30,797 nucleotides of DNA from a virus: IMG/VR virus record IMGVR_UViG_3300032893_003197, positions 1 through 30,797 of that record; one strand, 5' to 3'. Shown piece after piece: positions 8,059-16,293 of the stretch. Both the position numbers and the translations under genes were made by a program. The notes beneath the pieces are model-generated. The model searched no databases. It was given only the letters and a program-made list of their open reading frames with translations, and was not told the DNA's origin. How positions within the stretch are numbered: position 1 is the first letter of the stretch; every line of letters begins with the position of its first letter.

Positions 8059-10097
8059 TACCGCCGCCCCGAGGTTGCAAACCGAAAACGAATCCGGCCA
8101 AGTCGAAAGAATTCGCTTGAGTTATTGCTCTGGATAAAGGCAGACATCAGACGCTTTCGGATGCGAACATTAATGTATTCAGTGGCTTGCGTAACGGTAT
8201 AGGGACCATAGATTGTCGGTGTATCGCCGGGATAATCTACTCCATAAAAGGTAATATTAATAGACGCGTTCGGGGAACCTGATCGAATGCCCCAGATGAA
8301 ATCTGGGATGATCAAGTCGATAAATGGAATATCTTCCCCTTCGGTAATAGACCACCACCCGGTCTGGAAGGATGGAAGACCCGCCCCGGTAATGGATGTT
8401 CCGGTTTCGTGTTGCCATATCTGCCCAGAGGTATCCGCTCCTAGAGGCATGCCAAGGATGGAGACATCGGTCCAAGCAGTCCGGATTATCGAACCGTAAT
8501 CCCATTCATATTCATTGCCTTCGATATGGACCTTAACATAGCTATCATTCTCCCCGGTCGAGGCCGCCGAGGGGTATTCCCATGCAATCTCATTGAAGGC
8601 AGAATTGACAGCAACCCTTACCTTGCTTTGATTGGCCGTCGAAAGGTTTTGAAAGACCTGATCCCAGACAGAACAAGGAAGTGGCGTGACGCCACTGGCA
8701 CCCAAGGTGAAGAAGTTATTATTGGCCATCCAAAAGGGGTTGCCTGCCAAAATGCCACAAGCATGGGAACTAATCCAACCGCAACCGGACCCCATCCTTG
8801 TAAAGTTGAAGATAACTGTCCCGCCCACATAGGTCATATTCCAGACATCGATATCTGTCGATATCATGGCAAATTGGGGGCCTTGGATACCGCCGACAAT
8901 CTGTGACCCCGTTGGGATGTGGAAAGAGCCTGCCGTCGTTTGATTACTGACGGTCCAGTTCGTATAATCCCCTTGGTTAGACCAGCGAACGATTAGGGGG
9001 TCTTGGACCCCGGTGGCCTGAATGGACCTCCAAGCAACAAGAATTTGCTGTGGCATTGCCACAAACATGCCGCCATTAAAGAAGGGGGCTTGGTTGATGA
9101 CCTGAGCATTTTGGTAGCCAAAGTCTGTGGCCCACGCATAGATGGGACCGTCTTCTGGGCAAGCCAAAAGGATTTCGCCCCAGTTGTCTTGGGTCCAATC
9201 GGTGGTCGTAATGGGCGTTCCCGGCACGCCTGCCGAGGCCGTGCCCGTTCCGAAGCCACCCGAACCAAAGCCGCCTGCCCCAAAGCCCGTACCTGTCTGG
9301 CCGGGGCCAAGGGTGACATAATAGACAAGCTGAGCATCACCACCGTTCATAGTGGCAGTAGCAGTTGTGCTGGCCTGCGTCACCGCATTGATGGTAAAAT
9401 TGGTGGAATCAATTACGGAGGCAATTTGATACTTGCCTTGGACGATCAAAGGCAGGCTTGAGCCGACCGTCGTCGGGGCAATGAATTGCTGGAATAGGCC
9501 CGGGATTGATTGATATCCATTAAACGGCAATGTTACCGTAATGGTGGCTGTACCGGATGAGGTCGCAAAGATCGGCAAGATGCCGCTGGATGCCACGCTA
9601 AACGAAGAATTGGTCGCAGCTTTAATTGTGTAGCTGCCGGTCGAAAGAACGGAGATAATGGGATAGGCGCCGTTTAAAAGAATGCTGCCAACCGCAACGG
9701 GCGTGTTGAAGTAGACCGTATTGAATACGCTGGCATTAGCATTGGCATCGACAACCGTAATGACGTTGCTACTTGCGGTTACCGAAAAATTGGGAGATGG
9801 ATTGGTTGTCGTGATCTGTGGCGTAATAACCTGAACGGACTGGTCATCAGAATGGTAGACCGAAAGAGATTGGGTGGCAGCAATCCCGAGATGAGGATGG
9901 CTTACGCCAATACCTTGCCACGGATGAAGATCACGGACAGTTGAATTGACTGTACAAAGAGCCGACCAGCCACCATAGGTCTGGATCAACCCTTCCTTAT
10001 ATCGAATGAGCTGGGATTGAGATACGCCAGCTTGGTTCGCAGAAAGGGTCTTCTGCGTATCAACACCCGGCTGAAGTTGGACGGCCCCCCAAGGCAT
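8058..10097 (-). CDS. Tail hub/nozzle protein, P22 gp10-like (DNA stabilisation)
   Basis: The N-terminus carries the hallmark of short-tail nozzle proteins, an early QLQPGVDTQKT segment and then RYKEGLIQTYGGW. Residues about 95-285 contain two similar beta units (TPVAVGSILLNGAYPI and PLIVQGKYQIAS, each followed by a YTI or FTI step), probably an inserted duplicated domain. A Gly-Phe repeat (GFGAGGFGSGGFGTG) follows. The C-terminal half has the aromatic blades of a propeller-like fold (DNWGEILLACPEDGPIYAW, IVRWSNQGDYTNW, GCGWISSHACGI). In P22 the corresponding gp10 closes the tail channel and holds packaged DNA. Length (679 aa) exceeds P22 gp10, consistent with the insertion. It lies just after two adaptor-like genes, as expected. 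Confidence 0.8.
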   Translation of the reverse strand: MPWGAVQLQPGVDTQKTLSANQAGVSQSQLIRYKEGLIQTYGGWSALCTVNSTVRDLHPWQGIGVSHPHLGIAATQSLSVYHSDDQSVQVITPQITTTNPSPNFSVTASSNVITVVDANANASVFNTVYFNTPVAVGSILLNGAYPIISVLSTGSYTIKAATNSSFSVASSGILPIFATSSGTATITVTLPFNGYQSIPGLFQQFIAPTTVGSSLPLIVQGKYQIASVIDSTNFTINAVTQASTTATATMNGGDAQLVYYVTLGPGQTGTGFGAGGFGSGGFGTGTASAGVPGTPITTTDWTQDNWGEILLACPEDGPIYAWATDFGYQNAQVINQAPFFNGGMFVAMPQQILVAWRSIQATGVQDPLIVRWSNQGDYTNWTVSNQTTAGSFHIPTGSQIVGGIQGPQFAMISTDIDVWNMTYVGGTVIFNFTRMGSGCGWISSHACGILAGNPFWMANNNFFTLGASGVTPLPCSVWDQVFQNLSTANQSKVRVAVNSAFNEIAWEYPSAASTGENDSYVKVHIEGNEYEWDYGSIIRTAWTDVSILGMPLGADTSGQIWQHETGTSITGAGLPSFQTGWWSITEGEDIPFIDLIIPDFIWGIRSGSPNASINITFYGVDYPGDTPTIYGPYTVTQATEYINVRIRKRLMSAFIQSNNSSEFFRLGRIRFRFATSGRR

Positions 10098-10098
10098 C

Positions 10099-10809
10099 TT
10101 AGGTCCTCGGCGGACTGGCTATAGGATTAGGTGTTTGAGCCGTCCAGCCTTGGCTCTGGTAGCGCTTGCGCAGCTCTTCCGCATTAGCAGAAGCGAAGAG
10201 TGTCTTATATTGAGACTCCCACGATCCCGGCATCTGGGGATCATCCGCCTGTGCGCCATAGTTCCGCATGTATCCGGCAGCAAAGACCATCGAGGCCGCG
10301 ATGAACATATCCGGCAAATGCTGGGTTAACCAAGTGCTGGAATTGGCCGCAGACAACGGGGTAGGCCGTACAGTTCCCACCACTTCAAGGGTATATCCCT
10401 GATCCGGGGCCGGGCCGATCTTGAAGGTGGTATCGTTTAATGGAGCCATATAAATCGGGACGGCCGTGGCCGTTGAAGTCGGCCAAGCGAAATCTATATA
10501 TTCCTTGGTGGTTGGTGTTAAAGGATTACGGGTTCCATTGGACGACAAAGCGCCAGCGGGCGTCAAAACATTGAACTGCTCGACCACCAAAATATATTGG
10601 TCGGTCGGCAGTGTAACGAAGTTGGAACCAGATGATAGGATAACGGTGGTATCGGAGACGCGGGTGTTTTGCAGATCAAGTTCGCGATACATGCGCTGTT
10701 CGGCATAATCGATCATGCCCGGCAGCATGGTATTGAAATTCGTATCTCCGGTAGAGATAACGATCAGGTTGGCTATCTGCTGTACGTAGGTGGTATAGTT
10801 GATGGACAT
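10099..10809 (-). CDS. Head-tail adaptor protein (SU10/P22 gp4-like)
   Basis: The order of elements fits the helical adaptor family that docks under the portal: an N-terminal helix (YTTYVQQIANLIVIS), an MIDYAEQRMYRELDL helix, a beta region (SNFVTLPTDQYILVVEQF), then PDQGYTLEVVGTVRPTPLS and C-terminal helices (LPDMFIAASMVFAAGYMRNYG, AEELRKRYQ). The start overlaps the previous stop as TAATG and the hub begins a base or two after its own stop. It is the second adaptor-type gene in this cluster. Family assignment is by eye from length and motif order. Confidence 0.7.
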   Translation of the reverse strand: MSINYTTYVQQIANLIVISTGDTNFNTMLPGMIDYAEQRMYRELDLQNTRVSDTTVILSSGSNFVTLPTDQYILVVEQFNVLTPAGALSSNGTRNPLTPTTKEYIDFAWPTSTATAVPIYMAPLNDTTFKIGPAPDQGYTLEVVGTVRPTPLSAANSSTWLTQHLPDMFIAASMVFAAGYMRNYGAQADDPQMPGSWESQYKTLFASANAEELRKRYQSQGWTAQTPNPIASPPRT

Positions 10810-11639
10810 TAACTAAGCCTCTGATAATCGCCAACTGAGCTACGTTCGTTAACAGAGAATTGTATTTGGGCCACCGCCACATAATCGGTTCCATTACCCA
10901 AAAATGCAACACGGTGGAATTGAGACAAGGGATTATTCATCGTCGATGTGATTGTGACCCCGATACTTTCTCCAGCCACCCCGGCAGTTGTGCCTGAAGC
11001 AATTGTCGTCCAAGCTCCGAAAAGAGAGGTGTTGGTAGGGGAGTATTGGATAGCATAAGTCGTCGGAGTGAGATTAAGAAAGCTGCGATCAAGCGGCGCA
11101 TAAATGGATACCGAGCTAAGGCTATGAGTGAGAACCGGGGATTGCAGGCTCGATGGCAAGGATAGATTTGGCTGAAGCTCTCCCTGCCAATTAATGCCAG
11201 CATAGGCGGCATAGCTGGATGTAATGGTGCTGCTAAGTCCGGCCGCACTCACCCACGATGGCTTGTTAATAACACCATCAAAGGCAGCATTAATGCCACC
11301 CCCACCAGTAAGCGAACCAAGTCGGGAGCCGTATGAAGGAGTGAAAAAATTGGGACTAACTCCAATGGCAGACAAAGGACTGTTATCAAGAACCGATTGC
11401 TCAACACGAGGATTGAGCACCGGGATAGGATCAGGCGGCAAGATGATAAGGCGAAGTTGTGGCTGTGGCTTATCTAAGCAGGGATCGCAGACATAGATAC
11501 GCAAGTTCTGAAGGCGCGGTCCCGTCCATTCCCACTGCCAGTTAAGGTCTTGTAATTGATACCAAAACCCACAGCGATCACATACCGCCCTTGCTCGCGG
11601 ATTGGTAGGATCAACCCTATATCGTCCATGAGGGCGCAT
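10809..11639 (-). CDS. Zinc-ribbon protein with C-terminal beta-sandwich
   Basis: Residues 15-60 hold a four-cysteine zinc ribbon: C20-x2-C23 in VCDRCGF and C51-x2-C54 in VCDPCLD. The invariant-looking PRLQNLRIYV lies between them and LRLIILPPDPIPVLNPR follows. This N-terminal module is common in proteins next to the hub of short-tailed phages. Residues about 130-270 are beta-rich and look like a discoidin-type, carbohydrate-binding sandwich (FLNLTPTTYAIQYSP, QFHRVAFLGNGTDYVAVAQI). The gene lies between two adaptor genes with TAATG overlaps on both sides, so it is probably a neck or tail component. The C-terminal domain may vary between relatives. Confidence 0.65.
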   Translation of the reverse strand: MRPHGRYRVDPTNPRARAVCDRCGFWYQLQDLNWQWEWTGPRLQNLRIYVCDPCLDKPQPQLRLIILPPDPIPVLNPRVEQSVLDNSPLSAIGVSPNFFTPSYGSRLGSLTGGGGINAAFDGVINKPSWVSAAGLSSTITSSYAAYAGINWQGELQPNLSLPSSLQSPVLTHSLSSVSIYAPLDRSFLNLTPTTYAIQYSPTNTSLFGAWTTIASGTTAGVAGESIGVTITSTMNNPLSQFHRVAFLGNGTDYVAVAQIQFSVNERSSVGDYQRLS

Positions 11640-12346
11640 TAGCTGTAATAACTTATCAAGCCGGGAGCGATGTAGAGAGGAACGTTTTCAGTGTTCTGAC
11701 GTGCGGCTATTTGCCACGCATCCTCAGCATCCATCCTGCGCTTGTCCTCCAAGTCAGGGGCAAAGACCCTCGCCAACCGATGAGCCAGCCCGGCTACTGC
11801 CGCATCTAGCCATAAATATGGGACCTCAATATTCTGGCCGCTGGCAGCATAAGCATCCTGAATCTGCCTTACACGGTAATAGTATAAGGTATAAGGCCCA
11901 TTGCCATCCGGTGTCGGATAGAGCGTCAGGGTCGGGGAGATCAAACGATCAAACCAAAACTGGGTAGGCGGCGCCTGTACCGTCTTATTAGGCAGCGCAG
12001 CGTATTCGGTGTTGCTGATTGGGAAGATGAGGCGATCCACCTGAGCCGTCCCAGAGCCGGTCCGGATGAACGCATTGGTGATCATGACCGTTTCGGCGGG
12101 AACCGAATAGGTTGCCGTACCCTGCGTCAACGGCACAGTCTGGAGATCAACATCCCACAGGTTGGGTTGCAGGTTAGATAGCTTAACCAAGAGCAGGTTA
12201 AGCTCGATGATGGCCTGCTGGAGATGGGGCTGGAGAACTTCAGTCGGCCGTATACGAATCCGCTGGAACGCTGTAAGAATGATATCGCCAGCGCTGGGAT
12301 TAAAATTATATGTACCGCTATATACCGCCGTAGTGGTATAGACCAT
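11639..12346 (-). CDS. Head-tail adaptor / tail accessory factor (P22 gp4-like)
   Basis: An N-terminal GDIILTAFQRIRIRPTEV segment leads into a long helix (LQQAIIELNLLLVKLSNLQ), then a beta region (TATYSVPAETVMITNAFI, FWFDRLISPTLTLYPTP) and a C-terminal helical part (YLWLDAAVAGLAHRLARVF, KRRMDAEDAWQIA). This pattern is typical of short-tailed phage adaptors that join portal to hub. It is followed by the zinc-ribbon gene and then a second protein of nearly the same length and layout (236 aa), so the neck may use two stacked adaptor rings. Exact stoichiometry cannot be judged here. Confidence 0.7.
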   Translation of the reverse strand: MVYTTTAVYSGTYNFNPSAGDIILTAFQRIRIRPTEVLQPHLQQAIIELNLLLVKLSNLQPNLWDVDLQTVPLTQGTATYSVPAETVMITNAFIRTGSGTAQVDRLIFPISNTEYAALPNKTVQAPPTQFWFDRLISPTLTLYPTPDGNGPYTLYYYRVRQIQDAYAASGQNIEVPYLWLDAAVAGLAHRLARVFAPDLEDKRRMDAEDAWQIAARQNTENVPLYIAPGLISYYS

Positions 12347-12655
12347 TTAATCCCCCTTCCGCTGGATAATGCGGAATTGCCCCTGTGCTGCTTGTACCGA
12401 GCTAGGCAGAGCCGTCGCAGTCCAAGTCGCCAGCCCCAGAGCCGCCGAAGTCGAAGACCAAGTCCCCGTAAAGAAACTGCCAACCGAAGTCATGGTGACA
12501 GTATCCGTCTGGGTTAAATTAGATATATTGGTATAGACCACCACCATTGTAGCAGAAGGCGGGATACTTAAAAGTCCAGTCGAATCAAAGAATTCGACCA
12601 CGAACTGGGCCGAGTTCCCCTGCTGGAGATTAAATGGACCGCTCTGGAAGGCCAT
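12347..12655 (-). CDS. Small beta-rich virion protein, Ig-like (102 aa)
   Basis: The protein is composed of short beta strands (SAQFVVEFFDSTG, SATMVVVYTNISN, DTVTMTSVGSFFTGTW) with a final QGQFRIIQRKGD, consistent with one immunoglobulin-like or similar sandwich domain. No family is recognised with certainty. TAATG coupling to the preceding SEPVR-repeat gene and direct abutment to the adaptor gene place it in the same translation chain. It is probably a minor virion or neck component. Confidence 0.65.
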   Translation of the reverse strand: MAFQSGPFNLQQGNSAQFVVEFFDSTGLLSIPPSATMVVVYTNISNLTQTDTVTMTSVGSFFTGTWSSTSAALGLATWTATALPSSVQAAQGQFRIIQRKGD

Positions 12656-13320
12656 TAATTTCCTATAATCGAGGTGGCACTATTGCCATTTCCGATCTCG
12701 ATTATGGATACCTTGGCCGAAACCGGAGGATTCGACTTTATCACATTTACCGCAAAAAGGGCGGCATCTGTATCTATCTCAGTCGCCTTGAGAATAATCG
12801 TAACATTTGGCTTGGGTAGAATCCTCGGGTGATAAGCAAGGACCTGCTGGAGATGGGCCTTTAGCCCCGGCTTGGATCGAACTGGCTCCGAATACCAATT
12901 GAACCATCCTTCAATAAGAGTAGATGGGTTTGGGATAAATCCGGGGTTCTGGACTTCAAAAAGTTGAAGCGCCGCCCTGAGTCCCGGTTTAAATCGGACG
13001 GGCTCTGATAGCCAATTATACCATCCTGTTGCCACAAACGGGGATGGTGCAGGTTGAAAAGCCAGCACCATTTGTTCAGGGGTAGGAATGCCTTTCTTAT
13101 TGAGTTTTTGTGGCCTCGAAAGCTCTTCAAACCATCCAAAGGAAACGATTGGGATTGGATCGCTTAAGGCATTGACTTGCTGGAGGGAGGCCTTTAACCC
13201 CGGTTTAAATCGGACGGGCTCTGAAAAAGCCACAAACCATTTGTCGGCCAGAATGGTTTCGGCATTGGCTGTTGGCCCTTGACCAATCGCAAATTGGCCT
13301 ATAGCGCCAAAGCCGAGCAC
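12655..13320 (-). CDS. SEPVRFKPGL-repeat virion protein (221 aa)
   Basis: The start codon is GTG. The N-terminus MLGFGAIGQFAIGQ is a short Gly/aliphatic motif seen in other phage structural proteins. Residues 28-160 are built from four units beginning at Trp 28, 63, 100 and 139. Three keep the core SEPVRFKPGLKA (with one R or S change), while the second is degenerate (SRPQKLNKKGIPTP). The C-terminal 50 residues are a separate strand-rich piece (VTIILKATEIDTD, AKVSIIEIGNG). I do not know the function. The repeats could form a fibre or bind a repeated surface of the tail. Confidence 0.7.
   Translation of the reverse strand: MLGFGAIGQFAIGQGPTANAETILADKWFVAFSEPVRFKPGLKASLQQVNALSDPIPIVSFGWFEELSRPQKLNKKGIPTPEQMVLAFQPAPSPFVATGWYNWLSEPVRFKPGLRAALQLFEVQNPGFIPNPSTLIEGWFNWYSEPVRSKPGLKAHLQQVLAYHPRILPKPNVTIILKATEIDTDAALFAVNVIKSNPPVSAKVSIIEIGNGNSATSIIGN
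12841..13239 (-). repeat. Four tandem SEPVRFKPGL protein repeats with 26-bp identical DNA copies
   Basis: Protein repeats begin at residues 28, 63, 100 and 139 of the 221-aa gene, spaced 35, 37 and 39 residues. At DNA level the core is identical over 26 bp at 12983-13008 and 13199-13224 on the plus strand, while the copy near 12861-12888 has diverged and the one between is degenerate. Identity at synonymous positions suggests a recent duplication or gene conversion. Confidence 0.8.
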
Positions 13321-13323
13321 GGG

Positions 13324-14151
13324 TTATCCCCTATATTTAATCGTCATGTACCGTTCAGTTGGGGGGTTCTTGCCGAAGATCAAAACCCAGCCAGCATTCT
13401 GGCCTGCTTGGCTGATATTACACACCGCATAAACGCTTTGAGCGCCCATGAAGCCATTGACTTCATATTCAGCAACGCCCGGCGCAGACGGAGCAATTGC
13501 TCCGCCAGAAAAATTATCTGCCCCAACTTGCGACCAAAAGCCCGGAGGCTGATTGGTCATCGATGGCCATGTGTAAGGAACCGTAGAGCCTGCGAACTGT
13601 GATCCCCATCCAATCGCACCCGTAACCCAAGCCGACCCAGCCGTTGGCCCAGCCAGCGCATAAACGGTCATACGCGACCTCGTGGCCACATGTGTAGGCA
13701 TTCCCGTAAGGAAGGTCCCATAGCTGTTGGGAGTAATTGTCTGCCATACGGATTGAGGAGCCGAATACTCCGAACTATTGGCCGTGCCGTCCACGACCAA
13801 GAGGGCTACATCTTGCTGGTTATAATAATTCCAAACGTCAAAGCGGCGAGCAGCCCCCAAGCTGAAATGGCAATTTAATGTTCCGCCGCTATCGGTATGA
13901 ATCGATCCGACATAGGTCCCGGCGCTGCTGGTAGGAGGAAGATTATTGGTTCGAGTTGTCCATGGATTGGTATAAAGAATACTAGAGCCAACCACGAAGG
14001 CATCATACAGCGAATTAGCCGACCATGGACCCGTACTGGTCAAGGTCGTTGTGCCATCTGTATAGTATAGCGTATTTTGCCCTACCGAATCCGAAGACAT
14101 GATCGGGCTAGTCGTCAGCGACAAACGAGCATCTGCTATCGGAGCTGGCAT
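13324..14151 (-). CDS. Putative tail/virion surface protein (275 aa)
   Basis: A Ser/Thr/Gly/Trp-rich, beta-dominated protein without charge clusters. Recognisable pieces are an N-terminal PAPIADARLSLTTSPIM, a central RRFDVWNYYNQQDVALLVVD, and a C-terminal region with EYEVNGFMGAQSVYAVCNI and GWVLIFGKNPPTERYMTIKY, which looks like a compact repeated beta module. The ATG overlaps the previous stop as TAATG. The composition resembles surface or fibre-like phage proteins. No catalytic motif is visible and no family is assigned. Confidence 0.65.
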   Translation of the reverse strand: MPAPIADARLSLTTSPIMSSDSVGQNTLYYTDGTTTLTSTGPWSANSLYDAFVVGSSILYTNPWTTRTNNLPPTSSAGTYVGSIHTDSGGTLNCHFSLGAARRFDVWNYYNQQDVALLVVDGTANSSEYSAPQSVWQTITPNSYGTFLTGMPTHVATRSRMTVYALAGPTAGSAWVTGAIGWGSQFAGSTVPYTWPSMTNQPPGFWSQVGADNFSGGAIAPSAPGVAEYEVNGFMGAQSVYAVCNISQAGQNAGWVLIFGKNPPTERYMTIKYRG

Positions 14152-14699
14152 TATGCTATTCCATAAATCTTAATGATACCACTGGCTATATTACCAGTTC
14201 CCAAGAGAATTTGGAATCCATCCAAGGCTCCATTGCCACCATTCCAAAACCCACCCGAATAGCCCATATTCGATACGGTTCCACCGTAAGACATGGCTAC
14301 TCCTCCGTACCAATTTTTAGGGGCCAATGTATTTGCTGGGCTGCTAACTCGGATTGAGCCAGAAAGTCCTGCTCCAGCAGAAAGAACCGATCCGGTCTGT
14401 CCCACAGGAATATAAGTAGTAACATTGGTAACGCCACTTGTTCCATTGCCAATGGTAAGAACACTACCAAGATATGATGATGTTTGAAATGCGTTACCGC
14501 TATGGACCTGTATCTCTAAGGTTTGACCACCGGCGGTTCCCGCCAAAATATTATTGAACACAATCTCGTATTGAAAAAATCCCTTAGAGAAACTATTTAA
14601 GTCAAATAGAGTTGCAGAATTATTTGCAATCAATGTATTCAGCAAAACCATAGAGCGGTTTTTGCGTGGTGCTGCCCGGCCGCCGGGGGATAGGAACAT
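14151..14699 (-). CDS. Beta-rich virion protein (182 aa from the coupled start)
   Basis: The open frame reaches back to an ATG at 14753, but that start lies inside the 145-aa gene. The ATG at 14699 overlaps that gene's TAA as TAATG and has GGGGG seven bases upstream, matching the coupling used elsewhere here, so I choose it. A third candidate is ATG 14651 (MVLLNTLIANNS), which has no clear ribosome binding site. The protein is beta-rich (FFQYEIVFNNILAG, TLEIQVHSGNAF, GAGLSGSIRVSSP) and ends IIKIYGIA. This fits a small virion decoration or fibre-base protein; the function is unknown. Confidence 0.65.
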   Translation of the reverse strand: MFLSPGGRAAPRKNRSMVLLNTLIANNSATLFDLNSFSKGFFQYEIVFNNILAGTAGGQTLEIQVHSGNAFQTSSYLGSVLTIGNGTSGVTNVTTYIPVGQTGSVLSAGAGLSGSIRVSSPANTLAPKNWYGGVAMSYGGTVSNMGYSGGFWNGGNGALDGFQILLGTGNIASGIIKIYGIA

Positions 14700-15136
14700 T
14701 AGAAATCCCCCACGCTTGGGGCTACTAAGTTGATGACAGCTCCGGCAGCCCACTGAGACGAGGTTGCTGGAGACTTTGCTTGAACGGTATAAGCGCTTGA
14801 TGGCAAAAAGAAAAATGGGTTCCCATCGCTATCGACCGGCAATGGCACATTGGCATTGGACATCAAATTAATAGGAGCAATCGAGTCTGTCGAACCCGCA
14901 TTTGCCGTAACCGCGACCGTGCCATAGATGTATAAAGTACCCCCCGAAGACACCCCCCATTGCACGTCAAATGTATTCGTCGTACCCACCGAAATGGCCA
15001 TCAAAGATGTGATCTTCGATCCGTTGGCGCCACCCGTATAAACCGTGACAGCAACACTGGAACCAGTCGTAGTCGTGATCTGGGTCGCGCCCCAATTCGG
15101 GGTCTTGACGAAGGTGGGGTTGACGTTTTGAACCAT
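14699..15136 (-). CDS. Small beta-rich virion protein (145 aa)
   Basis: Strand-forming segments dominate (SVAVTVYTGGANGSKITSLM, NTFDVQWGVSSGGTLYIYGT, SSAYTVQAKSPATSSQW). The middle contains DSIAPINLMSNANVPLP, and PLPVDSDGNPFFFLPSS gives a typical turn-rich loop. This fits a single jelly-roll or sandwich head/tail accessory protein. Both junctions are TAATG. No family can be named with confidence. Confidence 0.65.
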   Translation of the reverse strand: MVQNVNPTFVKTPNWGATQITTTTGSSVAVTVYTGGANGSKITSLMAISVGTTNTFDVQWGVSSGGTLYIYGTVAVTANAGSTDSIAPINLMSNANVPLPVDSDGNPFFFLPSSAYTVQAKSPATSSQWAAGAVINLVAPSVGDF

Positions 15137-15489
15137 TAGATGCCACCCAGATTAGCATGAGCCATAAGTGAAAGCTGGATCAGATCAGCCACAGAAGGAT
15201 CGATAAAGACCTGCGCTCCGGTCGAGATGGACACCAAGCTTCCGAAAGGATTTCTCGTTAACGAGGGACCACTCAAGGAAGACCCCGTGGCCGAATAAAG
15301 GCCCCAGCCCTTCTCAACCACATTAACATTGGTATCAACGATACTATAGGGCAGAATGGTCTGGTCATTCACCCCGGCATTAGCGAAGGTATTAAAGGGC
15401 GTCACGGCCCCACTCAGGGCAATCGGGCTTGCCGTCCCCCCAGATGACGCAATCGTCATTCGCGCTTGGTTGAAATAACCGCCGGGCAT
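15136..15489 (-). CDS. Small virion protein (117 aa)
   Basis: The sequence opens MPGGYFNQARMTIASSG and contains NVVEKGWGLYSATGSSLSG, then SIVDTNVNVV and TGAQVFIDPSVADLIQLSL. Such short Gly/Ser/Asn-rich proteins recur in the accessory structural cassette of short-tailed phages. Preceded by the zinc-cluster gene and coupled by TAATG to the next gene. The function is not known; a minor capsid or tail part is the likeliest reading. Confidence 0.6.
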   Translation of the reverse strand: MPGGYFNQARMTIASSGGTASPIALSGAVTPFNTFANAGVNDQTILPYSIVDTNVNVVEKGWGLYSATGSSLSGPSLTRNPFGSLVSISTGAQVFIDPSVADLIQLSLMAHANLGGI

Positions 15490-15491
15490 AC

Positions 15492-15749
15492 CTACATCCC
15501 ATAAGATCGAAGCGCCCGATCTCGGGCTTCCATCTTTTCCATTTTCTTTTCAAAGGGTTCACATGGCTTATCAACGCAAGCCGGACAAATCATTTTCATG
15601 CAGAGGCGACACATGCCGCCCAATTCATCCGGGTGGCATCGAGGTTTGATATGAACAACGGTATTACAATGAGAGCACGTCATGGTATCCATTTCCTGCT
15701 GGACACCATCCGGACTGAAGCTTACAGCATAACCTCCGGGACGAAACAC
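15492..15749 (-). CDS. Eight-cysteine zinc-binding protein (85 aa)
   Basis: GTG start. Eight cysteines (25, 28, 38, 47, 50, 55, 58, 63) are arranged as CSHC, C, CRLC, CPAC and C, enough for two zinc sites. The C-terminus PFEKKMEKMEARDRALRSYG is a charged helix. I recognise this small zinc protein as frequent in structural clusters of uncultured phages, but its role is unknown. It is the only metal-binding, non-beta protein in this stretch of small virion genes, so a structural or assembly role is possible; a regulatory nucleic-acid-binding role cannot be excluded. Confidence 0.75.
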   Translation of the reverse strand: MFRPGGYAVSFSPDGVQQEMDTMTCSHCNTVVHIKPRCHPDELGGMCRLCMKMICPACVDKPCEPFEKKMEKMEARDRALRSYGM

Positions 15750-15750
15750 A

Positions 15751-16293
15751 TTACTGCTCTTGGAAGAAGATATTAGCGGTTACAGTACTAGTATAACCAG
15801 CTGACCTCGCTCTAAGCGCAAAGCCGTTGTTGCCGGTGGCCGAGGAGTTTGCTGGGTATACAAGTTCGGAACCGGGAGCAGCTACCCAGCGATAAGAAGC
15901 GCGCTGGTTAATGCCGACATACCAAGCTTCAGTAGTCGCCGTAAATGCAGTTTCAATGCTGCTATTAGTCCCGACCATGGCGACGAAACCATTGTTGTCA
16001 GCAAGATCGAGGCCAAAGGTGCTGGAGAGACTAGAGATGCCGCCTGCAAGAACAGAGCTGGTCCCCATGGTAACTCGGGTAATATCAAACTCCATAGAAT
16101 TATCGGCTGGAGTACCATTGGTCCCAATAAGGATATCGTAAATCTTACCTCGCCGCAGAGCACCGCTGCCCAGATTGGTGGTCGAAGTGGTCGAGTTCCC
16201 AATCAGGATTTGGGTTTTATAAGTCGTCGTAATGTTAGCCTGAACGTTACCACCACCAATGGCGGTAGAATTCATAATGCTAAAGTTTGCCAC
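15751..16293 (-). CDS. Beta-rich virion protein (180 aa)
   Basis: The start is GTG directly after the TAA of the upstream gene (TAAGTG). The protein is Ser/Thr/Asn/Gly-rich with clear strand patterns (YKTQILIGNSTTSTTNLG, RGKIYDILIGTNGTPADNS, EAWYVGINQRASYRWVAAPG). It ends TVTANIFFQEQ. The RGKIYDILIG and W-Y-V-G-x-N-Q segments look like those in small capsid or tail decoration proteins. No family was identified. Confidence 0.65.
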   Translation of the reverse strand: MANFSIMNSTAIGGGNVQANITTTYKTQILIGNSTTSTTNLGSGALRRGKIYDILIGTNGTPADNSMEFDITRVTMGTSSVLAGGISSLSSTFGLDLADNNGFVAMVGTNSSIETAFTATTEAWYVGINQRASYRWVAAPGSELVYPANSSATGNNGFALRARSAGYTSTVTANIFFQEQ

